Source: Lentisphaerae bacterium ADurb.Bin082 (GTDB lineage Bacteria > Verrucomicrobiota > Lentisphaeria > Oligosphaerales > Oligosphaeraceae). From it: a stretch of 53,585 nucleotides of DNA. The stretch covers positions 1 through 53,585 of the forward strand of contig MWEG01000039.1 of the NCBI GenBank assembly GCA_002070945.1, given 5' to 3'. A program made the position numbers and the translations under genes. The notes below the pieces were generated by a model, which saw nothing but the letters and a program-made list of their open reading frames with translations, ran no database searches and was not told where the DNA came from. This document shows, piece by piece, positions 46,401-53,585 of this stretch; the first letter of the stretch is position 1, and each line of letters begins with the position of its first letter.

Positions 46401-46561
46401 ACTACTACAAGGCCGAGGAAAGCACTACCTTTGCCTTCCCCTGGGCGAGCCTGGAGACCGTGCTTGACTTGCAGACCGGCGCAGCGGTTCCGGCGCAGAC
46501 CCAGTTCAGCTTCAAGGTGCCCAAAGGCGGCTTCCGGCTGTTCTATGCCCGCGGCAAGTGA
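43430..46561 (+). CDS. Very large exported F5/8C plus TIM-barrel protein
   Basis: A 1043-residue protein. The ATG at 43430 has AGGAG nine bases upstream. A long basic leader precedes the hydrophobic segment at ~29-45 (MRLTLALSLVLCMGGGVMV); the later ATG inside this segment could be the true start. Residues ~30-320 are beta-rich. About 330-480 resemble an F5/8-type-C (CBM32-like) domain (GWYSGNAEAFLKLDLGKPEK, LDRVVIRCLGGTVGNFK, YVSRDGQTYHLARS). From ~655 a barrel begins (LHVSLSWMSVGNAM, GFNTVSAFPRFWN, GYKIIMND, DYVFYDIECWGQMQ with an Asp/Glu pair, a CRRC-type cysteine cluster, NMAMPSLYVAG, ADGITYYCYGDF). Third gene of the operon, 47 bases after the previous stop. Confidence 0.7.
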   Translation: MLSRVCFQARLPNPSAGNGGRPRFSRSFMRLTLALSLVLCMGGGVMVRSQSAVISNSVLWQCDFGSFDQAEWKWIRCNPKVVGDALRLQVEPNASGNYASFHTYVPAAPAEAFLQVQMGELENASAKPWVRNASTNGAHFGHLFVGWNTFSMHRSAGRSFALAFAQLGSGQEIGPWVDYRQVRIVRRPTNGLVVTVEGKSNDDAIQVGDQLLFQYFAATDLGDATLTVDCFLYPQMIEYRCQTDTPIVLKPSDADPLVYSARVKVDDQALSVSAAEKAVLMAAIKVLGGYSYYALPHQLDIKTAQAIPKAVIEAGNLQTRKDRQLWFDLTTGNNLALGKRLQLVPPPDYHLTKDENDCMDLTDGKLTSRSDDKVWFDRKAVGWYSGNAEAFLKLDLGKPEKLDRVVIRCLGGTVGNFKFPSSFAAYVSRDGQTYHLARSMQKLMPGESDQSDFVNSYYIEEQGSVYSTRMYPFALSIQAEARYLILKIIGASGSIFSDEMAVLEAQTIGPDFNAAYQSPGEEIPLEGLLVRTRLGTLDIIRDVPAPQNFSLLDLRVGQAVGQEASLVLDLPPGVSVRSPEPEAENVVIDGHNYQRYVLPITLKNKKLSAPTVFLAVSPDCRGDLPAFSMGRSGGEDQHRSRLPLQIASLPPIPRFKRLHVSLSWMSVGNAMAWPDFLEQWDKLGFNTVSAFPRFWNVNKYQEQRAFVDAARQRGYKIIMNDSAFHEMMRGHKEGSELFCDIPGKSHRMLCPSYRGQFYEKEMERVARCVKMGVPDYVFYDIECWGQMQQSAAQCRRCQEALQKSGKPLEEFLLDCRVEQMRDLDAAVRRGAAEIGLPVPTQGDYNRDAVRSGEFFQRIYPQYINMAMPSLYVAGRAVDVHQRIRGNYQKMKSRRQIPWLSTGTYGEFEPYKVEMMVLEALLNGADGITYYCYGDFTDTPHDFYYHARALAMLRPYEDLIMDGEVLEPTGSNDQMFYSGIRQDKQMLLLVGNYYKAEESTTFAFPWASLETVLDLQTGAAVPAQTQFSFKVPKGGFRLFYARGK

Positions 46562-46640
46562 AGCGCTTAAACAAATGCCCTGGGATAGACGCCACCGAGC
46601 TTGAGGCATCTGTTCCAGGCCGCGAACTTTTCGGGTGGTT

Positions 46641-47981
46641 TCAGGCTTGCCAGAAGTCGCTGTCGAGCCGGTTCATTTTGCTGTTCAGGGCAGCCATGGC
46701 CTCGTGGTCGACGTCGCCGGCGATGATGGCGTTAAACATCAGCGCACCTTGCTCCCGGCAGATGTCGTCATGAGCGGGGAAGTACTCCCGGCGCAGGTAG
46801 TATGCAAAAGCGACTAGGCGCCGGTCGCCATACGCGGCAGGGAATTCGCCGGGGACACGCTCGACGGCGACGGAGCGGTTGCTTCTGACCGCCGCGATGA
46901 TGCCCTCCAGGGTGTTGGCGGCGGCAAAGACGATGGAGCAGTTCAGGCCTATAGCCTCGCAGCCGTGGGCGTCTGTGTTGCCGACGACGGGCACGGGCCG
47001 GCCAGCCCGGACGCAGATGTCGTGCCAGAAGCTTATCGAGAGCTGATTCATTTCGCGATGAATCTCCGCCGTGTTGCCTAAGCCCAGCAGCTCCAAGGCA
47101 TCGAAATTGAGCTTGCGGCCCATGTATTCCAAGACGGGCGTAGGCAGGAAAAAACGCTCATGCGGCTTCCAATAGGGGTGACAAAGCACGGACAGCCCGC
47201 CGACCTCGTTGATTTTGTGGAGCAGGTAGTCGCAGGATACGCACAATTGCCGTATTCGCTCGTCGCTGCCATCGTCTGGTAAGTCTCGGTAAAAGGGCGC
47301 GATTTCAGCGGCAAACTGCTCAGGGTTCTGCTTGAGGAAAGTGGAAACGCACTCCCGGCCGCCGAAATTGAGGAAATGGAGATTGTGGAGGTCGTGGAGG
47401 TGGACTTCTTCTCCAGGGTAGGCGCGCAGGCGTCCGCCGCATTTCTCCGCAAAGGCCATGGCCAGACGCGCTGGCGCTAGCTGCTTGTGGTCGCTGATGC
47501 TGATGAAGTCCAGGCCCTTGGCGCAGCTGGCAGCTGCAAAGTATTCCGGAGAGGCGTGGTCGTGGTTGCAGCCGGAAAAATGGCTGTGCAGGTGCATGTC
47601 CCCGCGAAAAGGACGAAGCCCCAGGAGGTCCTCGTTGAGAGAGTAGACATGAAAGATGGCGACAGGCTTGCCCTCGCTCAGTACGCGAATGGAATGTTCG
47701 CCTTCGCCGCGGAAAAACAGCTTCACGCGGAGCGTTCCAGTGGCGGCGTCAAGGTCGCCCTCCAGGGGGGTGAAGTTCGGCCGTTGCAGGTCATAGCCGT
47801 TGCCCATGGTGATGCCGGGAAGGCGACCGTCCAAAAGCAGACCGTCGGCGGCAACGGCGTCAAGGGCGAGAGTGCCTTTCAGGCGGCGGAAATCGGTGTG
47901 AGGGAACAACCCGCGGATGGTGATGACGCTGGTCTGATTGGCCGGAACAACGCGAGGCGAGAGATGATAGAGCGGAGGCAT
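46641..47981 (-). CDS. PHP-domain metal-dependent hydrolase with N-terminal beta-domain
   Basis: A 446-residue protein; AGAAGGA lies seven bases before the ATG at 47981. Residues ~1-115 look like an Ig-like beta-domain (LSPRVVPANQTSVITIRGLFP, EHSIRVLSEGKPVAIFHVY). The PHP metal ligands follow in order: GDMHLHSHFSG (His-x-His), ISISDHKQ, PGEEVHLHDLHNLHFL, LCHPYW and GNTDAHG. PHP proteins include phosphoesterases and polymerase-associated nucleases; the substrate here is unknown. There is no signal peptide. It is convergent with the large-enzyme operon. Confidence 0.8.
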   Translation of the reverse strand: MPPLYHLSPRVVPANQTSVITIRGLFPHTDFRRLKGTLALDAVAADGLLLDGRLPGITMGNGYDLQRPNFTPLEGDLDAATGTLRVKLFFRGEGEHSIRVLSEGKPVAIFHVYSLNEDLLGLRPFRGDMHLHSHFSGCNHDHASPEYFAAASCAKGLDFISISDHKQLAPARLAMAFAEKCGGRLRAYPGEEVHLHDLHNLHFLNFGGRECVSTFLKQNPEQFAAEIAPFYRDLPDDGSDERIRQLCVSCDYLLHKINEVGGLSVLCHPYWKPHERFFLPTPVLEYMGRKLNFDALELLGLGNTAEIHREMNQLSISFWHDICVRAGRPVPVVGNTDAHGCEAIGLNCSIVFAAANTLEGIIAAVRSNRSVAVERVPGEFPAAYGDRRLVAFAYYLRREYFPAHDDICREQGALMFNAIIAGDVDHEAMAALNSKMNRLDSDFWQA

Positions 47982-48149
47982 GGCTGATCCTTCTTGTTGA
48001 CAATGGACAGAACGCCGACTGCAGCAGTCGGAAAACAGCGCCGGTAAGGATGAATTCTAATGTGCGACCTCGACGACGAATTGCAATAGCAAACAGCAGT
48101 TTTTTCTTAAAAACGTCACCGGTCACCGGAGGGGCGAGGGGCGAGGATA

Positions 48150-48340
48150 AAGTCCGCTTAAGTCCATTAATGTCCACGTCCACTCTCCACTAAAGTCCAC
48201 TGCTGTCCACAGCATCGTCTACTAACGTCCATCAAAGTCCCCTAACGTCCATTGTCCACTGTCCATTAAAGTGTCTTGCCCGGGGCGCCGAGTTCCACAG
48301 CTTGCCGGAATTCCGAAGTATCAATCGGTGACCGCTTGCC
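48150..48340 (+). repeat. GTCCAYT array plus conserved trailer
   Basis: The longest array of the family: GTCCATT/GTCCACT units from 48150 to about 48268, then TGTCTTGCCCGGGGCGCC and GAAGTATCAATCGGTGACC. It is preceded by GGGGCGAGGGGCGAGG. It occupies the middle of the 47982-48534 spacer between divergent genes; the rest holds no gene. Confidence 0.7.
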
Positions 48341-48534
48341 ACTAGTTGTTGTTGGACGGCTTGCGTTGCTGTTGACTGTGATTATGTTTTTATTGCTGTA
48401 GTCGTTGCCTGGGCATTTGCGCTGGCCAGCTCATTCGCCAAAGGCTGCAAGAACGTCAACGGGCAGTAGCATCTTAAGAGGCATAAACAAAGGAGTCTGT
48501 CGCTATTTCAAGTGGGCGATACGAGCAAGTAACG

Positions 48535-50004
48535 ATGGTGACAACAGCGGAAGTAATCATTATTGGGGCTGGCGCGGCCGGACTGATGGCTGGCGTGACG
48601 GCTGGGGAGGCCGGCTTGCCCTGCCTGCTTGTCGAGCGACGGCACCGGCCTGGCCTGAAGCTGCTTCTGTGCGGCAACAACCGCTGCAATATCAGCCATG
48701 CTGGAGACGCTCGCGACATGATCGCCGCCTACGGCGAGCCGGTCGGTACGTTTCTGAAAACGGCCTTGACCGCGTTCCCGCCAGCACGGCTGCGCCGCTG
48801 GTTTGAGGCTGCTGGCGTGCCGACCTGCCTTAATCGCGACCGCATTTATCCAACCTCGGAAAAGGCCGACGATGTCCTGCATTGCTTCACGGATCGGCTG
48901 CGCGAACTCAGCGTGCCGCTGCTCCTGAATTGTCCGGTCAGCGCGGTGACGCGGTTGCCCGGGGGCGTCTACCAGGTGTCGTGTGGCGCAGTCGTATTTA
49001 CGGCGCCGCGAGTGCTGTTGGCCACCGGCGGGGTGTCGTATCCAAAGACCGGCAGCGTCGGCGACGGCCAGCGTTTTGCTGGCGAACTCGGCCATACGGT
49101 GCTGCCGTTGCAAGCAGGATTGGCCGGCATGGACAGCGCAGCAGGTTGGTTGCCGCGACCGGCAGCCAGCGCATCGCTGCCAACGACTAGGTTGACCATC
49201 ACCCAACGCGGAGCCGCCGTAGGGACGACCGAGGGCAATGTCCTAGCCGAAGGCAATGTCCTGCGCGGAACCGCGATTTTTGACGCCAGCCGGATGATTG
49301 CCCGGCGCGGCTGGACTGATTTCGAGCTGGAGTTAGATGTGCTGCCAGACATGTCCCTGGCCGCTGTCGCCGCTCGCTTGCAGCAGACAGCAGGACGCGC
49401 TCGCGGCCTGAGTCGGCTTTTGACTGCCCAGGGCCTGGATTTGGCCGTCGCTGACAGCCTGGCCGCATGGCTGGAACAGCGCGGCGGCGATGCCTCGGCC
49501 TGGGCCAGATTGCTGAAGGCGCTGCCGCTGCCGATCACCGGAATCCGGCCAGTGAAGGAGGCTATTGTCACGGTCGGCGGCGTTGATTTATCGGAAATTA
49601 ACCCAGACACCATGGAGTCGCGGCGAAGCCCAGGGCTTTACTTTGCCGGCGAAGTCATGGATATCGACGGCCCGACTGGCGGCTATAATCTGCATGCGGC
49701 CTTTGCGACTGCGCGCCTGGCTATTCAGGCCATGATCGGCACGGTCGCGCGCGTCGAGCAGTCGGCCGCCACTGCGGCAAACCGGCCGCCAACCAAGGCA
49801 GGTCGGCGCGGCAGGGGCAAAGCGCGTGACGCAACGCCGACAAGCGGTCGCAACGCGCCTGGACGTTCGGTACCGGAAGAAGGCCGTCCGACAGAGGTGT
49901 CGTCCAGCGAGCGTCGGCGTTCGTTGCCGCGCTGGAAAACGCCGCCGCCGACTGGGGGCGATGAATCATGGCGGCAACGCCAGCGCGGCTCAAAGGGAAA
50001 ATGA
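48535..50004 (+). CDS. HI0933/BaiN-family flavoprotein with basic C-terminal tail
   Basis: A 489-residue FAD-dependent oxidoreductase of the HI0933 family, whose cellular role is mostly unknown (some members are flavin reductases). Motifs: IIIGAGAAGLMAGVTAG (dinucleotide site, residues ~8-24), LLLCGNNRCNISH, VLLATGGVSYPKTGSVGDG, RPVKEAIVTVGGVDLSEINP, and GLYFAGEVMDIDGPTGGYNLHAAFATARLA at the normal family end near residue 400. After this it carries ~85 extra residues rich in Arg, Lys, Pro, Thr and Ser (GRRGRGKARD..., SSSERRRSLPRW) not typical of the family. The start has no strong ribosome site. Single gene, followed by a 217-base spacer. Confidence 0.85.
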   Translation: MVTTAEVIIIGAGAAGLMAGVTAGEAGLPCLLVERRHRPGLKLLLCGNNRCNISHAGDARDMIAAYGEPVGTFLKTALTAFPPARLRRWFEAAGVPTCLNRDRIYPTSEKADDVLHCFTDRLRELSVPLLLNCPVSAVTRLPGGVYQVSCGAVVFTAPRVLLATGGVSYPKTGSVGDGQRFAGELGHTVLPLQAGLAGMDSAAGWLPRPAASASLPTTRLTITQRGAAVGTTEGNVLAEGNVLRGTAIFDASRMIARRGWTDFELELDVLPDMSLAAVAARLQQTAGRARGLSRLLTAQGLDLAVADSLAAWLEQRGGDASAWARLLKALPLPITGIRPVKEAIVTVGGVDLSEINPDTMESRRSPGLYFAGEVMDIDGPTGGYNLHAAFATARLAIQAMIGTVARVEQSAATAANRPPTKAGRRGRGKARDATPTSGRNAPGRSVPEEGRPTEVSSSERRRSLPRWKTPPPTGGDESWRQRQRGSKGK

Positions 50005-50221
50005 TTGACAGGCGTCGAGTGTGAGCTGCAACGTACGGCCTGCTAATCTGCGCAATTTGTGACTGTTGCGGATAAAGATATGTCGCTCTCATCTGCACAA
50101 TCTGCCACTATAGGCGTTTTGTCGTGTATATTAGTCGTTGTTTCTGGCTTTGATAACTCCGCGGCGTTTCCTCACGCCCATTGAGATTTCCAAACATTCC
50201 AGCACCGGAAGACGACACGCC
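50005..50221 (+). promoter_or_regulatory. Control region of the lyase gene
   Basis: Contains two related stretches in direct orientation, AATCTGCGCAATTTGTGACT and CATCTGCACAATCTGCCACT (about 50 bases apart), a possible pair of regulator sites. No confident -35/-10 pair was found. Confidence 0.35.
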
Positions 50222-52597
50222 ATGACTAGCATCCATTTTGTCCATCGTAGCATCTGTCACGCCTGCACGACCGCTTTGCTCCTTGGCGTTGCCTTGGTCG
50301 CTGGCGTTGAGCCATTACCCATGAATGAAACCCCGCCGCAAGCCAATGAGTGGGGTTTCCGGCCATTTGACGGCCAGCGCAGCGAAGTCAACCCGCCGGC
50401 GTTCTCGTGGCGACCGCAAGGCAAGGATCTCAGCTACATCCTTGAGGTCTCAGCCGTACCGGATTTCAGCAGCAGCCAATACCGCATAGAGGAGCTCCGC
50501 TACAATGTCCACTGTCCACCGCAAAGTTTTCCCAACGGCACCTGGTATTGGCGTTTTGCCTACCGAGCGGCCGACGGCCAGCAGTCGGCTTGGAGCAGCA
50601 CGCGCTCATTCAGCGTTGACAGCGACTCCGCAATACTGCCCTTGCCCACGCGCGCTGAACTCATGGGCCGCGTACCCACCACGCATCCGCGCATATTCAT
50701 CCGCCCCGAGCAGCTCAGCGAATGGCGACAGCGCGCGCAGACCGACCTCAAGTCTATTTTTGATAGTCTTTGCCGGCAATGCGACGCCATGCTGGCCAAG
50801 CCGCCACCTACTGACGAACCGCCGAAATACCCGCGGGGAATGGTGAGAAACAGCGACGAGTGGCGAAAAGTCTGGTGGGGCAACCGCGATTACACCATAA
50901 AAGCCCTTGACGGCGCTGCCACCCTTGCTTTCACCCGTCTCATCGGCGGCAAGGATGAGTACGGCCAACTCGCCAAGCGCATCCTCATGGACTGCGCCCA
51001 GTGGGACCCCAAAGGCGCTACCGGCTACCGCTATAACGACGAAGCCGGCATGCCCTACAATTCCCGCTTTGCCCGCGCCTACAGCTACGTCTATGACCTC
51101 CTCAGTGAAGATGAGCGCGCCCAATGTCGGGAGCTCATGCGCATCCGCGGCGAGGAAATGTACCGTCATCTCTTTCCCCGGCATCTCTGGTCGCCATACG
51201 CGAGCCATAGCAATCGCGCCTGGCATTTTCTTGGCGAAGTCGCCCTGGCCTTTCTCGGCGAAATCCCCGAGACCGAAGAGTGGCTGTGGTTCGCCATGAA
51301 TGTCTACGCCTGCGTGTATCCGGTCTGGTCGGATGCGGACGGCGGCTGGCATGAGGGCATGGCCTATTGGCGCAGCTATCTGACTCGCTTCACCTGGTGG
51401 GCGGACATCATGAAGAGCGCCATGGGCGTCGACGCCTTTGCCAAGCCCTACTTCAGCAGCATCGGCTATTACCCCATGTATCTGCAACCGCCGGGAACTA
51501 AGGATGGCGGCTTCGGCGACCAGGTCGAAAATCTCATATCGGCCGGAAATGCCGCACTCGTCAGCATCTTTGCCGCCCAGGCGCAAAACCCATATTGGCA
51601 GTGGTACGTCGAGGCTGTCGGTGGCGCCAAGGTCGATAACTCCTACGTCGGTTTCGTGCGCGGCGTCATGCCTGCCGTGGCGGCAAAGCCCCCGACCGAC
51701 CTGCCGTCGTCACGATGTTTCCGCGGCACTGGCCAGGCCATGCTCAACAGCAATCTGCTCGGCGGCGAGGACAATGTCCAGCTCGTCTTCAAATCCAGCC
51801 CTTTTGGCACCCAGAGTCACGGCTATGAGTCCAACAACGCCTTCACCTTCAATGCTTACGGCGAACGCCTGCTCATCCGCACCGGACGCCGGGACAGCTA
51901 CGGCACCGAACATCACAAAAATTGGATGTGGGAGACTAAATCCGTCAATTCGATTTCCGTCAATGGCGAGAGCCAGCTCAAGCACTCCGCCAACAGCCAG
52001 GGCGAAATCACCGATTTCGCCTGCACGCCTTTCTTCGACTACGTCGCTGGCGAGGCTGCCAAGTCCTACGAGGGGCGCCTGAACAGCTTTAAACGCCGCA
52101 TTCTCTTCTACAAGCCCGACGCTGTAGTTATCTTCGATACTCTTGACGCTGTTGAAGCGGCGACCTTCGATTTCCATTTGCACGCCATCAATGCCATGGA
52201 TATCCGCTCTCAGAAGGACATCCGTGTGCAGAACAAAGGCGCGGCTTGCCAGGTCGCCATGCTGTGGCCCAACGACCTGGCCATCACCCAGAGCGACAAG
52301 TTTGACCCACCGCCAAGACCACGCATCAAGGTCGTGGAATATCACGTCAACGCCCAGACTAGGCAGCCGCAGCGCCAGGTCGAATTCGTCACGGTTATCA
52401 GACCATACCGCGCTGACCAGGAATTAACCGGCAACCCCAGCCTGGAAAAAACGCCTGACGGCTTTGCCCTGGCCATCCCGGTCAAGGCCGCAGCCGGCAG
52501 CGCTACCCTCAAGGTGACCTTCAATCCGGCCGCAGACGCTGTCCAGGCGCGCCTCCTGGACAGCGGCGAGCGCGTCATCGGCAGCTTTGTAAAATGA
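50222..52597 (+). CDS. Heparinase II/III-like polysaccharide lyase (DUF4962 type)
   Basis: A 791-residue exported protein. The ATG at 50222 gives a short N-terminus and a hydrophobic signal (CTTALLLGVALVAGVEP). Residues ~35-130 form a fibronectin-like domain (EVNPPAFSWRP, WYWRFAYRAADG, RSFSVDSD). Residues ~150-480 form an alpha/alpha-toroid (HPRIFIRPEQLSEWRQRA, PYNSRFARAYSYVYDLLSEDER, SHSNRAWHFLGEVALAFLGE). The C-terminal heparinase II/III sandwich follows (GHGYESNNAFTFNAYGERLL-like SHGYESNNAF, FKRRILFYKPDAVVIFDTLD). Such enzymes cleave uronic-acid-containing glycans by elimination; unsaturated uronides feed the KDG pathway encoded at 2295-4039. Exact substrate unknown. Confidence 0.8.
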   Translation: MTSIHFVHRSICHACTTALLLGVALVAGVEPLPMNETPPQANEWGFRPFDGQRSEVNPPAFSWRPQGKDLSYILEVSAVPDFSSSQYRIEELRYNVHCPPQSFPNGTWYWRFAYRAADGQQSAWSSTRSFSVDSDSAILPLPTRAELMGRVPTTHPRIFIRPEQLSEWRQRAQTDLKSIFDSLCRQCDAMLAKPPPTDEPPKYPRGMVRNSDEWRKVWWGNRDYTIKALDGAATLAFTRLIGGKDEYGQLAKRILMDCAQWDPKGATGYRYNDEAGMPYNSRFARAYSYVYDLLSEDERAQCRELMRIRGEEMYRHLFPRHLWSPYASHSNRAWHFLGEVALAFLGEIPETEEWLWFAMNVYACVYPVWSDADGGWHEGMAYWRSYLTRFTWWADIMKSAMGVDAFAKPYFSSIGYYPMYLQPPGTKDGGFGDQVENLISAGNAALVSIFAAQAQNPYWQWYVEAVGGAKVDNSYVGFVRGVMPAVAAKPPTDLPSSRCFRGTGQAMLNSNLLGGEDNVQLVFKSSPFGTQSHGYESNNAFTFNAYGERLLIRTGRRDSYGTEHHKNWMWETKSVNSISVNGESQLKHSANSQGEITDFACTPFFDYVAGEAAKSYEGRLNSFKRRILFYKPDAVVIFDTLDAVEAATFDFHLHAINAMDIRSQKDIRVQNKGAACQVAMLWPNDLAITQSDKFDPPPRPRIKVVEYHVNAQTRQPQRQVEFVTVIRPYRADQELTGNPSLEKTPDGFALAIPVKAAAGSATLKVTFNPAADAVQARLLDSGERVIGSFVK

Positions 52598-52660
52598 ATG
52601 CTGAATGCTGAATGCTGAATGCTGAATGCTGAATGCTGAATGCTGAATGCTGAATTATGA
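52595..52660 (+). repeat. TGAATGC heptamer array
   Basis: Eight perfect TGAATGC units and one TGAATTA. The first TGA is the stop codon of the lyase gene, so the array starts exactly at the gene end; it lies between convergent genes. Confidence 0.85.
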
Positions 52661-52667
52661 GTGATAT

Positions 52668-53063
52668 TCATGACTCATTCCGGGTTTGAGCAGACTTGAC
52701 GATGCTGGTCAGGATTCGGACCAACTCATCAGCTTCCTGTAATAGTTCGCTAAGTCTTGCCTCGGCAACGATCTCTGAAGCTATCAAAAGTTTGAGCCAG
52801 TAATGGGTTTCCCTGGCTTCTTTGTGTGCAATCGACATTTTAGCGGCAAAGTCTGCCTTGCTTTGACCAGCTTGAGCTTCTTCGATATTGGCGCCTATCG
52901 AAGTTCCCGAACGAAGGAGTTGAAATGCCAGAGTTCTAGAAACCCGATCCTGCTTTTCCAGAAATTGACAAAGGCGTACGATCCGCACTGCGAATTGAAA
53001 GCTACGCTCCGTAATTTTTCTTTCAAATTTTTTAATTCCCCCTTCCACCTTCAGTACTCTCAT
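52668..53063 (-). CDS. Four-helix-bundle protein (S23 / 23S-rRNA-IVP family)
   Basis: A 131-residue protein; AAAGGAGGAA directly precedes the ATG at 53063. Pattern of the four-helix-bundle (TIGR02436-like) family: RSFQFAVRIVRLCQFLEK, RVSRTLAFQLLRSGTSIGANIEEAQAGQSKADF, IAHKEARETHYWLKLL, LQEADELVRILTSIV. Relatives are found in rRNA intervening sequences, beside mobile elements, and as Avd in diversity-generating retroelements. No reverse transcriptase or rRNA is present here. Role unknown. Confidence 0.85.
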   Translation of the reverse strand: MRVLKVEGGIKKFERKITERSFQFAVRIVRLCQFLEKQDRVSRTLAFQLLRSGTSIGANIEEAQAGQSKADFAAKMSIAHKEARETHYWLKLLIASEIVAEARLSELLQEADELVRILTSIVKSAQTRNES

Positions 53064-53486
53064 TTCCTCCTTTCACCTCATTCCTCATTCAGTCTTCAGC
53101 CTTCTTCGCGCTTCGTGCTTCCTCCTTCGTTGCACTGTGTGCAACTACGGGGACAGAACCTTTTTCTTTCTGAATTTCGTAATGGGTCAGCCAATGGCTC
53201 GCACTACGTGCGCGACAAAGCTAGGGAAGGTGGCTCCCCTTGGGTGGGTGTGGTCTGATTTCTGGAATCGATGAAAAAATAGGCTGTTGTACGCCCTTTT
53301 TCAAGCGGTTTTCAGCAGAATCATAGTCACTTTGTGCTTGAGCATGATTCTGCCTGGTACGCTGGCATCATGCTTTCCACCTCCAGGAATGGTGCCCGGA
53401 TGCGACCCGGCTGGGGGGGACCTAAATGAGATAAGGCGAGAGAGGTGGCACCCAGCGGCTTAATGTTCAATGGGTGACAGATTACC
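53064..53486 (+). other. Gene-free repeat-like spacer
   Basis: No credible gene. GGCTTAATGTTCAATGGGTGAC near 53458-53479 also occurs, slightly changed, at 33962-33985 (GGCTTAACGTTCAATTGGGTGAC), preceded in both by a GA(G/C)GAG...GGTGGC stretch. GGGGACAGAACC at 53150 resembles sequence often seen next to REP-type transposases, but no transposase is encoded here. Confidence 0.4.
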
Positions 53487-53585
53487 TGAATTCACAATTC
53501 AGCATTCACAATTCATAATTCATAATTCATAATTCATAATTCATAATTCATAATTCATAATTCATAATTCATAATTCATAATTCA
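53487..53585 (+). repeat. AATTCAT heptamer array at the window edge
   Basis: A short mix of ATTCACA/ATTCAGC units followed by at least eleven AATTCAT units, running to the last base. It is the reverse complement of the GAATTAT half of the composite arrays and may continue beyond the window. Confidence 0.85.

Noticed and set aside
52668..53063. Diversity-generating retroelement (Avd-like protein)
   Set aside because: No reverse transcriptase, template/variable repeat pair or C-type-lectin target is present in the window.

Overview
The window looks like chromosomal DNA of a Lentisphaerota bacterium (Victivallales/Oligosphaera-like), or a close PVC relative. The grounds are: six orphan type-IV-prepilin-like proteins with the [17 protein letters not shown] leader and a C-terminal [MFL]xDGH motif; many very large exported sugar-active proteins; a DUF1703-type ATPase/nuclease pair; and intergenic regions dense in short repeats. 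No rRNA, tRNA, CRISPR array or intact transposase was seen. Most of the window is moderately GC-rich, but roughly the first 1.3 kb is AT-rich and looks acquired.

Layout. 1-2.3 kb: two small membrane-protein genes, each followed by a copy of a ~100-bp repeat, then a decayed IS66-like relic and repeat-rich DNA. 2.3-6.3 kb: KDG kinase, KDPG/KDPGal-type aldolase and an exported TIM-barrel protein. 6.5-8.1 kb and 25.0-26.5 kb: two near-identical AAA-ATPase/PD-(D/E)XK genes with the same promoter. 8.2-15.2 kb: AraC regulator divergent from a pseudopilin, then a kinase/aminotransferase deletion scar and three exported proteins. 15.4-20.5 kb (minus): GntR-type regulator, pseudopilin, 999-aa GH-like protein. 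21.0-24.5 kb (minus): pseudopilin and an 809-aa exported protein. 26.9-31.7 kb (minus): LacI regulator, pseudopilin and a 976-aa exported protein, with overlapping reading frames. 32.7-35.1 kb (minus): a normal GAPDH and a GAPDH paralogue that has lost its catalytic cysteine. 35.8-37.6 kb: two pseudopilins in tandem. 37.9-52.6 kb: esterase, a three-gene operon of very large exported carbohydrate-active-like proteins, a PHP-domain protein, an HI0933-family flavoprotein and a heparinase-II/III-like lyase. 52.7-53.6 kb: a four-helix-bundle (S23-family) protein, then a repeat array running off the window.

How the genes fit together. The theme is breakdown of complex, probably uronic-acid-containing or sulfated, polysaccharide. 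Exported lyase/glycosidase-like proteins would release sugars. KDG kinase and the aldolase would turn 2-keto-3-deoxygluconate into pyruvate plus glyceraldehyde-3-phosphate, and GAPDH takes the triose on. The most distinctive pattern is a repeated module of one transcription regulator, one pseudopilin and one giant exported protein, built with three different regulator families (AraC, GntR, LacI). The pseudopilin is always next to the regulator or directly upstream of the enzyme. No secretion machinery is encoded here.

Intergenic DNA holds at least five repeat families: an 89-bp three-stem element with compensatory changes; (GAATTAT)n/(GCATTCA)n heptamer composites, mostly between convergent genes; GTCCAYT arrays with a conserved trailer; REP-like palindromic blocks; and a GGGGCGAGGGG motif next to stop codons.
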